DNA from: Kiritimatiellia bacterium
Lineage (GTDB): Bacteria; Verrucomicrobiota; Kiritimatiellia; RFP12; UBA1067
Direction: 5' to 3'
Length of the DNA: 5,645 nucleotides
NCBI GenBank assembly: GCA_017547265.1
Contig: JAFYQC010000175.1
Coordinates: 1-5,645, forward strand
Shown: positions 1-5,617 of the stretch, piece after piece
Layout of the letters: each line of letters starts with the position of its first letter
Numbering within the stretch: the first letter of the stretch is position 1
Translations under genes and position numbers: made by a program
The notes under the pieces: generated by a model
What the model was told of the DNA's origin: nothing
Database searches by the model: none
The model's input: the letters and a program-made list of their open reading frames with translations, nothing else

Positions 1-253
1 CGATACCCGAGATGCCGAGCCCCTGGAGCTTGACCGTCTCCATATAGAAGAGGTCGAGGTCAAAGCCCTTGACATCCCAATCGAAGCCCCACGGAATGGA
101 CACAGGCGCGAAGAGCCCGATCTGGACGGGCGTCCAGCCGATCGCGCCAACTCCCTGGCCCTCGGCGCCAGCTTCGGCCTCGCCATCGGCGGCAAAGACA
201 GTTACAGAGGCCGCAATCGCGGCGGTCGCAAGCATAAGCTTCATGTTCTTCAT
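1..253 (-). CDS. Exported, probably outer-membrane or surface protein, N-terminal part only (runs off window)
   Basis: This reading frame begins at the ATG at 253-251 and stays open to the left edge, giving 84 residues of a longer protein. It starts MKNMKLMLATAAIAASVTVF and shows a classical signal peptide: basic n-region (K2, K5), hydrophobic stretch of about residues 6-20, and a likely signal peptidase I site after A21 (V-F-A). The mature part begins acidic and Gly/Ala-rich (DGEAEAGAEG), then becomes rich in Gly, aromatic and aliphatic residues (GWTPVQIGLFAPVSIPWGF, then DWDVKGFDLDLFY). That alternating pattern fits a beta-rich surface or outer-membrane protein. I do not recognise the family; the GLQIGL-like phrases recall LA_2272-type surface repeat proteins, which is only an impression. 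AAAGGAGA lies about 10 bases before the ATG and supports this start; M4 and M7 are weaker alternatives. It begins 41 bases after the pssA stop with no visible terminator between, so some cotranscription is possible. Confidence 0.75.
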   Translation of the reverse strand, partial: MKNMKLMLATAAIAASVTVFAADGEAEAGAEGQGVGAIGWTPVQIGLFAPVSIPWGFDWDVKGFDLDLFYMETVKLQGLGISGI

Positions 254-294
254 TTTTGGGCTTCTCCTTTGATGTGGAAAAATATAGGTAAATT

Positions 295-1152
295 TTACAC
301 TTTCGCGGCCGCCGCGTCAAGTGCACGGGCGCGGACGCGCAAAAAAACAATCCCCGTCACCGGAACGGTAAGGACGTAGAGGACTCCCATCACGCCGACG
401 GTCATCCAGAAATTCGATATCAAAAGCGCCACGACGAGCAACAGCGCCGCCATCACCGGAAGCTGGTACTTTCTGCTGATATGCACCGACTTTAGCGATA
501 TCGTCGGTAGCCGCGACGCCATGAGCGCGCCGACGAAAAGGAGCATGAACATGCCGAAGTACGGGTTGTGAAGCGCGTCCTGCAGCGCCGGGTACTTGTT
601 CTTCGCGTCGAGAGCAAGCGCGAGCACGGCGGGCGTGAGCACCATCCAGCACCCACCTGGCGCGGGCACTCCGGTGAAGAAGTGCTTCCAGTAGGGGAGC
701 GTCGGCTGCTCGAGCATCGTGTTGAACCGCGCGAGGCGGAAACAGTCGCAGAGCGCGTAGAAAAGCGAGCATCCGAGGACGAGGCGCACCATCTGCGGCG
801 AATAGCCCTCGTGCGCCGGACCGCCGGTGAGCCAGAAGAACATGAACATCGCGGGGGCGACACCGAAGTTCACGAAGTCAGCGAGCGAGTCGAGTTCGGC
901 GCCGAGCTTGGAGCTCGCCTTCAGGAGCCGCGCGATGCGTCCGTCCATGCCGTCGCAAACGCAGGCGACGAGAAGCGCGATAAGCGCATGGAGGAACCGC
1001 CCCTCGCTCGAAAGCGAAATGGACGTGATGCCTGCACAGGCCGCCATTGAAGTGACGAGGTTCGGCACAATCGTGCGCAGCGGAATCATCTCGGCGCGCG
1101 ACCGCTGGTCGCGGTTGCGACGCCTCCTGCCTCTCAAACGAAATCTTCCCAT
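295..1152 (-). CDS. pssA: CDP-diacylglycerol--serine O-phosphatidyltransferase (phosphatidylserine synthase, class II membrane type)
   Basis: This 285-residue integral membrane enzyme should transfer serine onto CDP-diacylglycerol, giving phosphatidylserine and CMP, the precursor of phosphatidylethanolamine. The CDP-alcohol phosphatidyltransferase signature DG-x2-AR-x8-G-x3-D-x3-D is complete: D67, D70-G71, A74-R75, G84, D88 and D92. These acidic residues bind the divalent metals and CDP in the family. PssA rather than PgsA is indicated by the SLAD-x-x-x-FGVAPA segment (89-101), the RLARFN motif (139-144) and an IPNLVTS-like opening. Hydrophobic segments lie near 53-66, 93-108, 122-136, 168-181, 197-211 and 230-270, consistent with about six or more membrane spans. 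The first 20 residues are very Arg-rich (eight or more Arg), a cytosolic extension; M22 is an alternative start. The upstream ATG is preferred because AAGGG precedes it by 4 bases. It starts 10 bases after the infC stop, so cotranscription with infC is very likely. The stop is TAA. Confidence 0.95.
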   Translation of the reverse strand: MGRFRLRGRRRRNRDQRSRAEMIPLRTIVPNLVTSMAACAGITSISLSSEGRFLHALIALLVACVCDGMDGRIARLLKASSKLGAELDSLADFVNFGVAPAMFMFFWLTGGPAHEGYSPQMVRLVLGCSLFYALCDCFRLARFNTMLEQPTLPYWKHFFTGVPAPGGCWMVLTPAVLALALDAKNKYPALQDALHNPYFGMFMLLFVGALMASRLPTISLKSVHISRKYQLPVMAALLLVVALLISNFWMTVGVMGVLYVLTVPVTGIVFLRVRARALDAAAAKV

Positions 1153-1162
1153 CTCGCCCTTC

Positions 1163-1744
1163 TCAGCTGACGGATATGTGTATCTCGCCCGGCTGCGCGG
1201 GAGCCGCCGGACGCGGCTGCGGCTTCGGACCGTTCTTGCGAGGCGGCCCGATAAGCGCGCCGAGGACGCGGCCGAGCGTCTTGGGGGCCTGTTCGACGAA
1301 GCACTCGTCCTTGAGCTCCTCGAGAACTCGGTTGATCACGTCCTCGCCAAGTTCGCGGTGCGCGTTCTCGCGCCCGCGGTACTGGAGCGTGAGCTTAACC
1401 TTGCAACCGTCCTTGAGAAAGCCCCGTATCTGGTTGAGCTTGTAGTTGAAGTCGTTCGTGTCGGTGCCGGGATGGAACTTGATTTCCTTCACCTTCTGCA
1501 CCTTCTGGGCTTTACGCGCCTGCTTCTCCCTGATGGACTCTTCGTACTTGAACTTTCCGTAGTCCATGATCTTGCAGACGGGTGGCTGAGCGTTGGGCGT
1601 GATCTCGACGAGATCGAGCCCCCTCTGGTCCGCGAGACGCTGTGCGTCGCGTGTCGGCATTACGCCGAGCATGTTTCCCTGGGCATCAAGAACGCGAACC
1701 TGCGGAACGCGAATCTTGAAATTGACACGAGTGAACTGTGCGAT
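1163..1744 (-). CDS. infC: Translation initiation factor IF3, with predicted AUC start codon
   Basis: IF3 binds the 30S subunit, prevents premature 50S joining and checks the start codon-initiator tRNA pairing. The first ATG in frame (1672) would remove about 24 conserved N-terminal residues. Reading upstream gives VNFKIRVPQVRVLDAQGN and then LGVMPTRDAQRLADQRGLDL, matching the canonical IF3 N-domain (N..IR...VRL...G..LG). An in-frame TGA lies at 1750-1748, leaving only GTT and ATC codons before the conserved region. ATC at 1744-1742 sits 6 bases after GAGG of a GAGGTGA Shine-Dalgarno. The 193-residue product has the N-domain with VEITPNAQPPVCKIMDYGKF (46-65), a Lys/Arg/Glu-rich helical linker (about 66-85) and the C-domain with FHPGTDTNDFNYKLNQI (90-106), YRGRENAHRELG and the RVLGALIGPPRK end. 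A Pro-rich tail of about 25 residues follows, beyond the usual length of roughly 180. Rare start codons are a known hallmark of infC and underlie its autoregulation. pssA follows, not rpmI-rplT. Confidence 0.95.
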   Translation of the reverse strand: MAQFTRVNFKIRVPQVRVLDAQGNMLGVMPTRDAQRLADQRGLDLVEITPNAQPPVCKIMDYGKFKYEESIREKQARKAQKVQKVKEIKFHPGTDTNDFNYKLNQIRGFLKDGCKVKLTLQYRGRENAHRELGEDVINRVLEELKDECFVEQAPKTLGRVLGALIGPPRKNGPKPQPRPAAPAQPGEIHISVS

Positions 1745-1747
1745 AAC

Positions 1748-1755
1748 TCACCTCT
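1748..1755 (-). promoter_or_regulatory. Shine-Dalgarno of infC
   Basis: AGAGGTGA on the minus strand contains a seven-base perfect match (GAGGTGA) to the usual anti-Shine-Dalgarno 3' end of 16S rRNA. It is preceded by a run of seven A residues. Six bases separate GAGG from the ATC codon at 1744-1742. It overlaps the in-frame TGA at 1750-1748, so translation in this frame cannot begin further upstream. This site is the main reason for choosing ATC as the start. Confidence 0.8.
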
Positions 1756-1776
1756 TTTTTTGGTTTATGATGTTGT

Positions 1777-1785
1777 ATTATACCA
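1777..1785 (-). promoter_or_regulatory. Extended -10 promoter for infC-pssA
   Basis: The minus strand reads TGG-TATAAT: a consensus -10 hexamer (1777-1782) with the TG of an extended -10 element at 1784-1785. No good -35 is present at 16-18 bases; that position holds a CACACC-like sequence inside the 3' end of the xer gene. Extended -10 promoters tolerate this. The predicted transcription start is near 1770, giving a leader of about 25 bases before the ATC start. The element sits immediately after the xer stop codon, so infC-pssA probably has its own promoter in addition to any readthrough from topA-xer. Confidence 0.6.
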
Positions 1786-1788
1786 CAA

Positions 1789-2721
1789 TCAGGCGCGCGG
1801 GTGTGATGAAAAATATGCGTCTTTCAATCTTTCCACGGAAACATGCGTGTAGACCTGTGTCGTTGAAAGCGACGAGTGCCCCAGCATTTCCTGTACGCTC
1901 CTCAGGTCGGCACCAGCGTCAAGGAGGTGCGTCGCGAAGCTGTGGCGCAACTTATGCGGCGTCAAGTCTGGCGAGAGCCCTGCCTCTGCAAGATACTTCT
2001 TCATGCGCCTCTCGATGAAGCGCGACGATGCCGCCTTTCCGGCGGAGGACTGAAACACCGCATCGCCATCGTCCGCGGCAGATGCGCCGCGCAGCCGCCC
2101 GAGGGCGTCGAGCGCCTTCGACCCGAGGATTACGAGACGGTCCTTCGAGCCCTTGCCCGTCACTATCGCAGTGCCGCGCGCGAAGTCGATGTCGCTCCAC
2201 TTGAGCGGCGTGACCTCGCCGATTCGGCACCCAGTCGAATACAGCGTCTCAAAAAGCGCCGAGTCGCGCAAGAACTCTCGTTCGGAAAGACGGCCCTCGG
2301 AAAAGTCCTTGCCCGGCTGCGCGAGAAACGCCTCGACGTCACCAACCGAAAGCACCTTCGGCAAGGTCTTCGCCTTGCGCGGCCCGCGAAGCGATGAAAA
2401 CGGATTGTCGGTTACTGCGCCTTCGCGCTGGAGATGCCTGTAGAACGCGCGAAGCGCCGCGAGCTTGCGGCGAACGGTCGTGGCCTGTGCGCCGGCCGAA
2501 CCGAAAGACGAGAGAAAGGCCCTGGCCGCCGAGTCGCTTGCCTCGCCCCACGGAAACGGCGGAGCCGCGTCTCGCCCCCACACGAACGCGGCGAACTGCG
2601 CGATGTCGGCGGAATAGCCCTCCCAGGTGTTTGGCGAGACGCCGCGCTCAGCGAGGAGATTCGCCTCGAAGCGCCGCACCCGTGGGTCTTCCGCCGTGCG
2701 CGGATTAGTCGGCGGGACCAT
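1789..2721 (-). CDS. xerC: XerC/XerD-type tyrosine recombinase
   Basis: This 310-residue protein is a tyrosine site-specific recombinase of the XerC/XerD type. Such enzymes resolve chromosome dimers at dif during division, working as a heterotetramer or, in single-Xer bacteria, alone. The N-terminal SAM-like core-binding domain covers about residues 12-110 (FEANLLAERGVSPNTWEGYS, and TTVRRKLAALRAFYRHL at 81-97). The catalytic domain follows with all expected residues: R166 in STGCRIGEV, K190 in GKGSKDR, H256 and R259 in PHKLRHSFATHLL, H282 in GHSS and nucleophile Y291 in QVYTH. The nine-residue H-to-Y spacing is that of XerC/D. Length is close to the usual 300. The ATG overlaps the last 17 bases of topA, and AAGGTGA just upstream inside topA can serve as Shine-Dalgarno, suggesting translational coupling. 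A topA-xer neighbourhood is known elsewhere (Bacillus topA-gid-codV) and favours a housekeeping XerC over a phage or integron integrase. XerC versus XerD cannot be settled from this window. Confidence 0.9.
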   Translation of the reverse strand: MVPPTNPRTAEDPRVRRFEANLLAERGVSPNTWEGYSADIAQFAAFVWGRDAAPPFPWGEASDSAARAFLSSFGSAGAQATTVRRKLAALRAFYRHLQREGAVTDNPFSSLRGPRKAKTLPKVLSVGDVEAFLAQPGKDFSEGRLSEREFLRDSALFETLYSTGCRIGEVTPLKWSDIDFARGTAIVTGKGSKDRLVILGSKALDALGRLRGASAADDGDAVFQSSAGKAASSRFIERRMKKYLAEAGLSPDLTPHKLRHSFATHLLDAGADLRSVQEMLGHSSLSTTQVYTHVSVERLKDAYFSSHPRA

Positions 2722-5275
2722 CTATCACCTTGGCCTTCTTGTCGCGGCTCGACGGAATGTCGCCAAGGCCGAGCGAATCCGCGACTTCTGCATAACCGGG
2801 GATCTTGTCCTTGTAGGCGACGATTACGCGCCTGAGGGCCATGACCTGCCGCGGCGAAAGCGACCTGCGGCGCTCGAACTGGTCTACAAGCGACTGGACG
2901 AACGCCTTGTCGTCGTAAGTCTTGCGCCCCTTCTTCGAGGAAGGCCGCCACTCAGTCACCTTGCCGACGAGCGCGATGAGACGCGGCACGACCGACTCGC
3001 CCTCGCGCTGGATTGGCGAGAAGCCGCCTGAGACGTATTCCGAAAGCTTCGCGCGAATCTCGTCGCAGTCGTCGAGCCCCGCAGCGTTCTCGCCCACCGC
3101 CTTGACGAGTATGGCGAACTGCTTCTGCGAGAGGCCGCGCCCGCGCTCGGTCTGGTCGCGCAGACTCTTGAGGAACGGGTTGCGCATGAGGCCGACGATC
3201 CTGTCAGCCGTGTCGAAACACCACTTCACGAGTTCGGGGTCCACCGTCTCGGCCTTCTGCGCCTGCGAACCTGCGATGCCGTGCTCCTTCAGCGTCGCCT
3301 CGCAGTCTGGGATCTGCGACGAATACATGAGAGCCATGCGGACGAGATACTCGAGCTGGCGCGAGGAGAGGGGCTTGCCGGTGTCGAACTGCGTACGCAC
3401 AGACTCGACGAACGCCTTGTCGTCGTAAGTCCTCTTGCCGACGGTCTTCGGCTCCTTCCACTCCTTCACCTGATCGAGGAGCGAGAAGACGATCTCGAAC
3501 TTCTCCTTGTCGGGAGCTGGCTCCTTGCAGGACTCTACGGCCTTGAGGAACTTCGCGTAGAACTCGCTGAGCATCGCATCCATCGGCTCGCCGTCAGACT
3601 CGACCTTGTCGAGCTCGGCTTCCATCTTCGCGGTGTACCCGACGCTGAAGAGCGAGTCGAGCTTCTTCACGAGCCAGTCGCAGACGAGAATGCCGCGCTC
3701 GAGCGGAACGAGTTTCTTCTTTTCGGTCTTCGCGTATTCGCGCGCCTTCAAAGTCTCAATCGTAGCCGCGTATGTCGACGGGCGGCCTACGCCGTTCTCC
3801 TCAAGCGCCTTGATGAGCGACGCCTCGGAATAGTGGGACGGGCCCTTCGTCTGCTTCTCGTCAGCGAGCCAGCGGACGGCGTCGAGAATCTCGCCATTGG
3901 AAAGCGGCGGAAGCGCCGCGACCTCGTCGGTATCGTCGTCGTCTTCCTCGCCGTCAGGGCGCTTCTTCTTGAGCGAAAGGTTCATCACCTTGAGGAAGCC
4001 CTCGAAGTCGATCTCCGTCGCGCTTGCGGTAAAGAGGTAGTCATGCGCGAGAGCGGGCTTTCTCGCGGCGAGCGAGACGGTGCGAACCGTCGTCTTCGCG
4101 TCGGCCATCTGGCTCGCCACGAAGCGCTTCCACACGAGTCCGTAGAGCTTGAGCTCCGCCGCGTCCATGCCGTTCTCCGCCGCGCGTTCGGGCGTCAGCA
4201 TGACGTCTGTCGGGCGTATCGCCTCGTGCGCGCCCTGCGCGTCGGCCTTGGACTTGAAGAAGTTAGGGCTTTCGGGGTAGAACTCCCCGCCGAAGGTCGT
4301 AGTCACATATTCCTTCGCCGCCGCGCGCGCCTGCTCAGAGACATTGACGGAGTCGGTTCGCATGTAGGTGATGCGCCCCTGCTCATAGAGCGACTGCGCG
4401 AGCTTCATCGTCTTGCCGGGCGAGAACGAAAGGACGCTCGACGCCGCCTGCTGCATCGTCGACGTGGTGAACGGCGGCAGCGCGTGGCGCATCTTCGGCT
4501 GTGCCTTCAGGTCGACGACCTCGAGTTCAGCGTCAGCGAGGTCGAGAAGCGTAGTATCGGCAGTCTGGCGGTCGCGCACGTTCGGCTTTTCGCCGTCGAT
4601 GCGAGCGAGCTTCGCTACGAACTTGCCGTTTGCGGAACCGCGTTTCTTCGCCTCGACGCCCATTAGGAAGTAGGTCTCGGGCTTGAACGCATCTATCTCG
4701 CGCTGGCGCTCGACGAGGAGCCGCAGCGCGACAGACTGGACGCGGCCCGCGGAGAGCGAGCGGTTGTTGGCGCAAGCGATGTTCTTCCAGAGAAGCGGAG
4801 AGACCTTGTAGCCGACGATGCGGTCGAGAATCCTGCGCGCCTGCTGCGCGTCGACGAGCGGCATGTCGATGTCGCGCGGCTCTGCGACGGCCTTGAGAAC
4901 GGCGTTCTTCGTGATCTCGTTGTAGGTGACGCGGTGGAACGGCTTCTTGCCGGCGACGGGCTCGAGCACTTCCTTGAGGTGCCATGCGATCGCCTCTCCT
5001 TCGCGGTCAGGATCGCTTGCGAGATAGACTTCGCTCGACGACTTGACGGCGGACTTGAGTTCCGAGACGACCTTCTCCTTGCCTTCGGAGATTTCGTACT
5101 TCGGCGTGAACGTCCAGCTTTCGTCACCCGTCTTGTCGATCCTTATCGCGCCGTTCTCCTTCGGGAGATCGCGGATGTGGCCAACGGAACTCTTGACCGT
5201 GAACTCAGGCCCGAGATACTTGCCTATCGTCTTCGCCTTGGCGGGAGACTCGACTATCAACAGCTTCTTGCCCAT
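2705..5275 (-). CDS. topA: DNA topoisomerase I (type IA) with an atypical repeat-bearing C-terminus
   Basis: TopA relaxes negative supercoils by cutting one strand through a 5'-phosphotyrosine. The ATG at 5275 gives 856 residues beginning MGKKLLIVESPAKAKTIGKY, aligning with the canonical N-terminus. A GTG at 5296 would add seven residues but has no Shine-Dalgarno and lies close to the predicted transcript start. From the ATG: TOPRIM domain about 1-140 with E9 and DPDRE (D88, D90, E92); GRVQSVALRLLVERQREI (177-194); active-site Y304 and R306 in GRITYMRTDS; HEAIRPTDV (350-358); an acidic run GEEDDDDTDE (442-451); and ENGVGRPSTYAATIETLK (493-510). The core is complete to about residue 583. Total length is near that of E. 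coli TopA (865), but the last 270 residues lack any CxxC or Cys4 zinc ribbon. They contain three divergent copies of a module of about 70 residues instead (see 2762-3496). The stop TAA lies within the xer start region. AAAGGA lies about 12 bases before the ATG. Confidence 0.96.
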   Translation of the reverse strand: MGKKLLIVESPAKAKTIGKYLGPEFTVKSSVGHIRDLPKENGAIRIDKTGDESWTFTPKYEISEGKEKVVSELKSAVKSSSEVYLASDPDREGEAIAWHLKEVLEPVAGKKPFHRVTYNEITKNAVLKAVAEPRDIDMPLVDAQQARRILDRIVGYKVSPLLWKNIACANNRSLSAGRVQSVALRLLVERQREIDAFKPETYFLMGVEAKKRGSANGKFVAKLARIDGEKPNVRDRQTADTTLLDLADAELEVVDLKAQPKMRHALPPFTTSTMQQAASSVLSFSPGKTMKLAQSLYEQGRITYMRTDSVNVSEQARAAAKEYVTTTFGGEFYPESPNFFKSKADAQGAHEAIRPTDVMLTPERAAENGMDAAELKLYGLVWKRFVASQMADAKTTVRTVSLAARKPALAHDYLFTASATEIDFEGFLKVMNLSLKKKRPDGEEDDDDTDEVAALPPLSNGEILDAVRWLADEKQTKGPSHYSEASLIKALEENGVGRPSTYAATIETLKAREYAKTEKKKLVPLERGILVCDWLVKKLDSLFSVGYTAKMEAELDKVESDGEPMDAMLSEFYAKFLKAVESCKEPAPDKEKFEIVFSLLDQVKEWKEPKTVGKRTYDDKAFVESVRTQFDTGKPLSSRQLEYLVRMALMYSSQIPDCEATLKEHGIAGSQAQKAETVDPELVKWCFDTADRIVGLMRNPFLKSLRDQTERGRGLSQKQFAILVKAVGENAAGLDDCDEIRAKLSEYVSGGFSPIQREGESVVPRLIALVGKVTEWRPSSKKGRKTYDDKAFVQSLVDQFERRRSLSPRQVMALRRVIVAYKDKIPGYAEVADSLGLGDIPSSRDKKAKVIDGPAD
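2897..2921 (-). repeat. 25-bp direct repeat, copy in TopA module 3
   Basis: This segment is identical over 25 bases to 3407-3431, exactly 510 bases (170 codons) away and in the same frame. The match continues outward on one side with a single mismatch (2892-2921 versus 3402-3431). It encodes TYDDKAFV. The neighbouring parts of the two modules have diverged much more, so either this piece is under strong constraint or it has been homogenised by recombination. Confidence 0.85.
3407..3431 (-). repeat. 25-bp direct repeat, copy in TopA module 1
   Basis: This is the partner of 2897-2921, identical over 25 bases and encoding TYDDKAFV of module 1. Module 2 has no corresponding identical sequence. 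Confidence 0.85.
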
Positions 5276-5310
5276 GCGCCTACAATTTCCTTTCACACTT
5301 TACATTATCA

Positions 5311-5340
5311 ATATTACAAAAGGCGCAGGGCATTTGTCAA
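5311..5340 (-). promoter_or_regulatory. Sigma70-like promoter for topA
   Basis: The minus strand has an exact consensus -35, TTGACA (5335-5340), an 18-base spacer, and TAATAT (5311-5316) as -10, which matches TATAAT at four of six positions. Transcription would start near 5304-5305, giving a leader of about 30 bases with AAAGGA before the topA ATG at 5275. The predicted start leaves the alternative GTG at 5296 only about 8 bases from the 5' end, which favours the ATG. The promoter presumably drives topA and xer together. Confidence 0.6.
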
Positions 5341-5617
5341 GTAGGGTCGTAAGAAACACTATTCCCCGTTCTTGTGCGCTTGGTGCTGGTTTGCCTGACA
5401 TCGTGCGGTCACGGTCGGGGCAACCTGATCGCTTCGCGACAGGCGCATGTAGTCTTGCCGTTCCCCTGCGCACCCCTCTAGCGACCGCTTGCGCGGCTCA
5501 CTTCATTCAGCAACCATAATCTTTGACTTTTTCTGTTCGTTGTCCAGGGCACTGCCTTTTGTATCGGTTGTTGTTAGAGGCAAGGAGGATGAGGGGTAGG
5601 GGGAGAAGGAGGGAAGG
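5341..5617. other. Intergenic region upstream of topA with hairpins, no convincing gene
   Basis: I find no coding frame with start, Shine-Dalgarno and coding character here, and no tRNA, RNase P, tmRNA or SRP RNA signature. Two compact hairpins are visible. At 5424-5443, CCTG-A-TCGC pairs with GCGA-CAGG around a three-base loop; on the minus strand the loop region reads GCGAAGC, a very stable mini-hairpin sequence. GGCAA (5419-5423) and TTGCC (5455-5459) could enclose it. At 5485-5496, CCGC pairs with GCGG, and on the minus strand the loop is GCAA, a GNRA tetraloop. Base composition varies: GC-rich at about 5400-5500, T-rich near 5521-5575, and purine-rich from 5576. A structured RNA or a short intergenic repeat is possible but not shown. 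Confidence 0.5.

Larger units (their letters stand above)
2762..3496 (-). repeat. Three tandem protein modules in the TopA C-terminus
   Basis: Three related segments follow the topoisomerase core: module 1 (3266-3496, residues 594-670), module 2 (3029-3241, 679-749) and module 3 (2762-2992, 762-838). Modules 1 and 3 share a Trp-Pro loop (EWKEP / EWRPS), then G-K/R-R/K-TYDDKAFV, then QF, LSxRQ and IP in register. Module 2 is more diverged: PFLKSLRDQTERGRGLSQKQ aligns with AFVQSLVDQFERRRSLSPRQ of module 3. The common core is F-x-x-S-[LV]-x-x-Q-x5-6-LS-x-[RK]-Q-x3-L, which looks helical. The modules have isolated cysteines only. Their function is not known to me; by position they replace the DNA-binding zinc ribbons, so a DNA- or partner-binding role is an inference. 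Confidence 0.8.

Noticed and set aside
254..294. Possible promoter for the exported-protein gene (TATATT-like -10 on the minus strand)
   Set aside because: No acceptable -35 or extended -10 is present, and the gap is AT-rich, so chance is likely.
288..298. Small perfect palindrome GTAAA-T-TTTAC across the pssA stop
   Set aside because: It is too short and AT-rich to call an operator or terminator; there is no GC stem followed by a T run.
827..1852. Plus-strand open frame of about 340 codons
   Set aside because: It spans antisense to pssA, infC and the intergenic gap, with no Shine-Dalgarno and no recognisable motif.
1789..2721. Integron or phage integrase interpretation of the recombinase
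   Set aside because: No att site, cassette or phage genes are visible. Its overlap with topA and its XerC/D length and motifs fit a housekeeping Xer.
3281..4666. Long plus-strand open frame of about 460 codons
   Set aside because: It lies wholly antisense to topA, whose protein is unmistakable. Its Arg/Leu/Glu-rich translation is typical of a shadow frame in GC-rich coding DNA.
5276..5296. GTG start adding seven residues to TopA
   Set aside because: It lacks a Shine-Dalgarno and sits almost at the predicted transcript start. The ATG at 5275 gives the conserved MGK..L.IVESP N-terminus.
5043..5519. Plus-strand frame continuing from topA antisense into the intergenic region
   Set aside because: The start lies inside topA on the opposite strand, and the tail over 5341-5519 shows no recognisable protein pattern.
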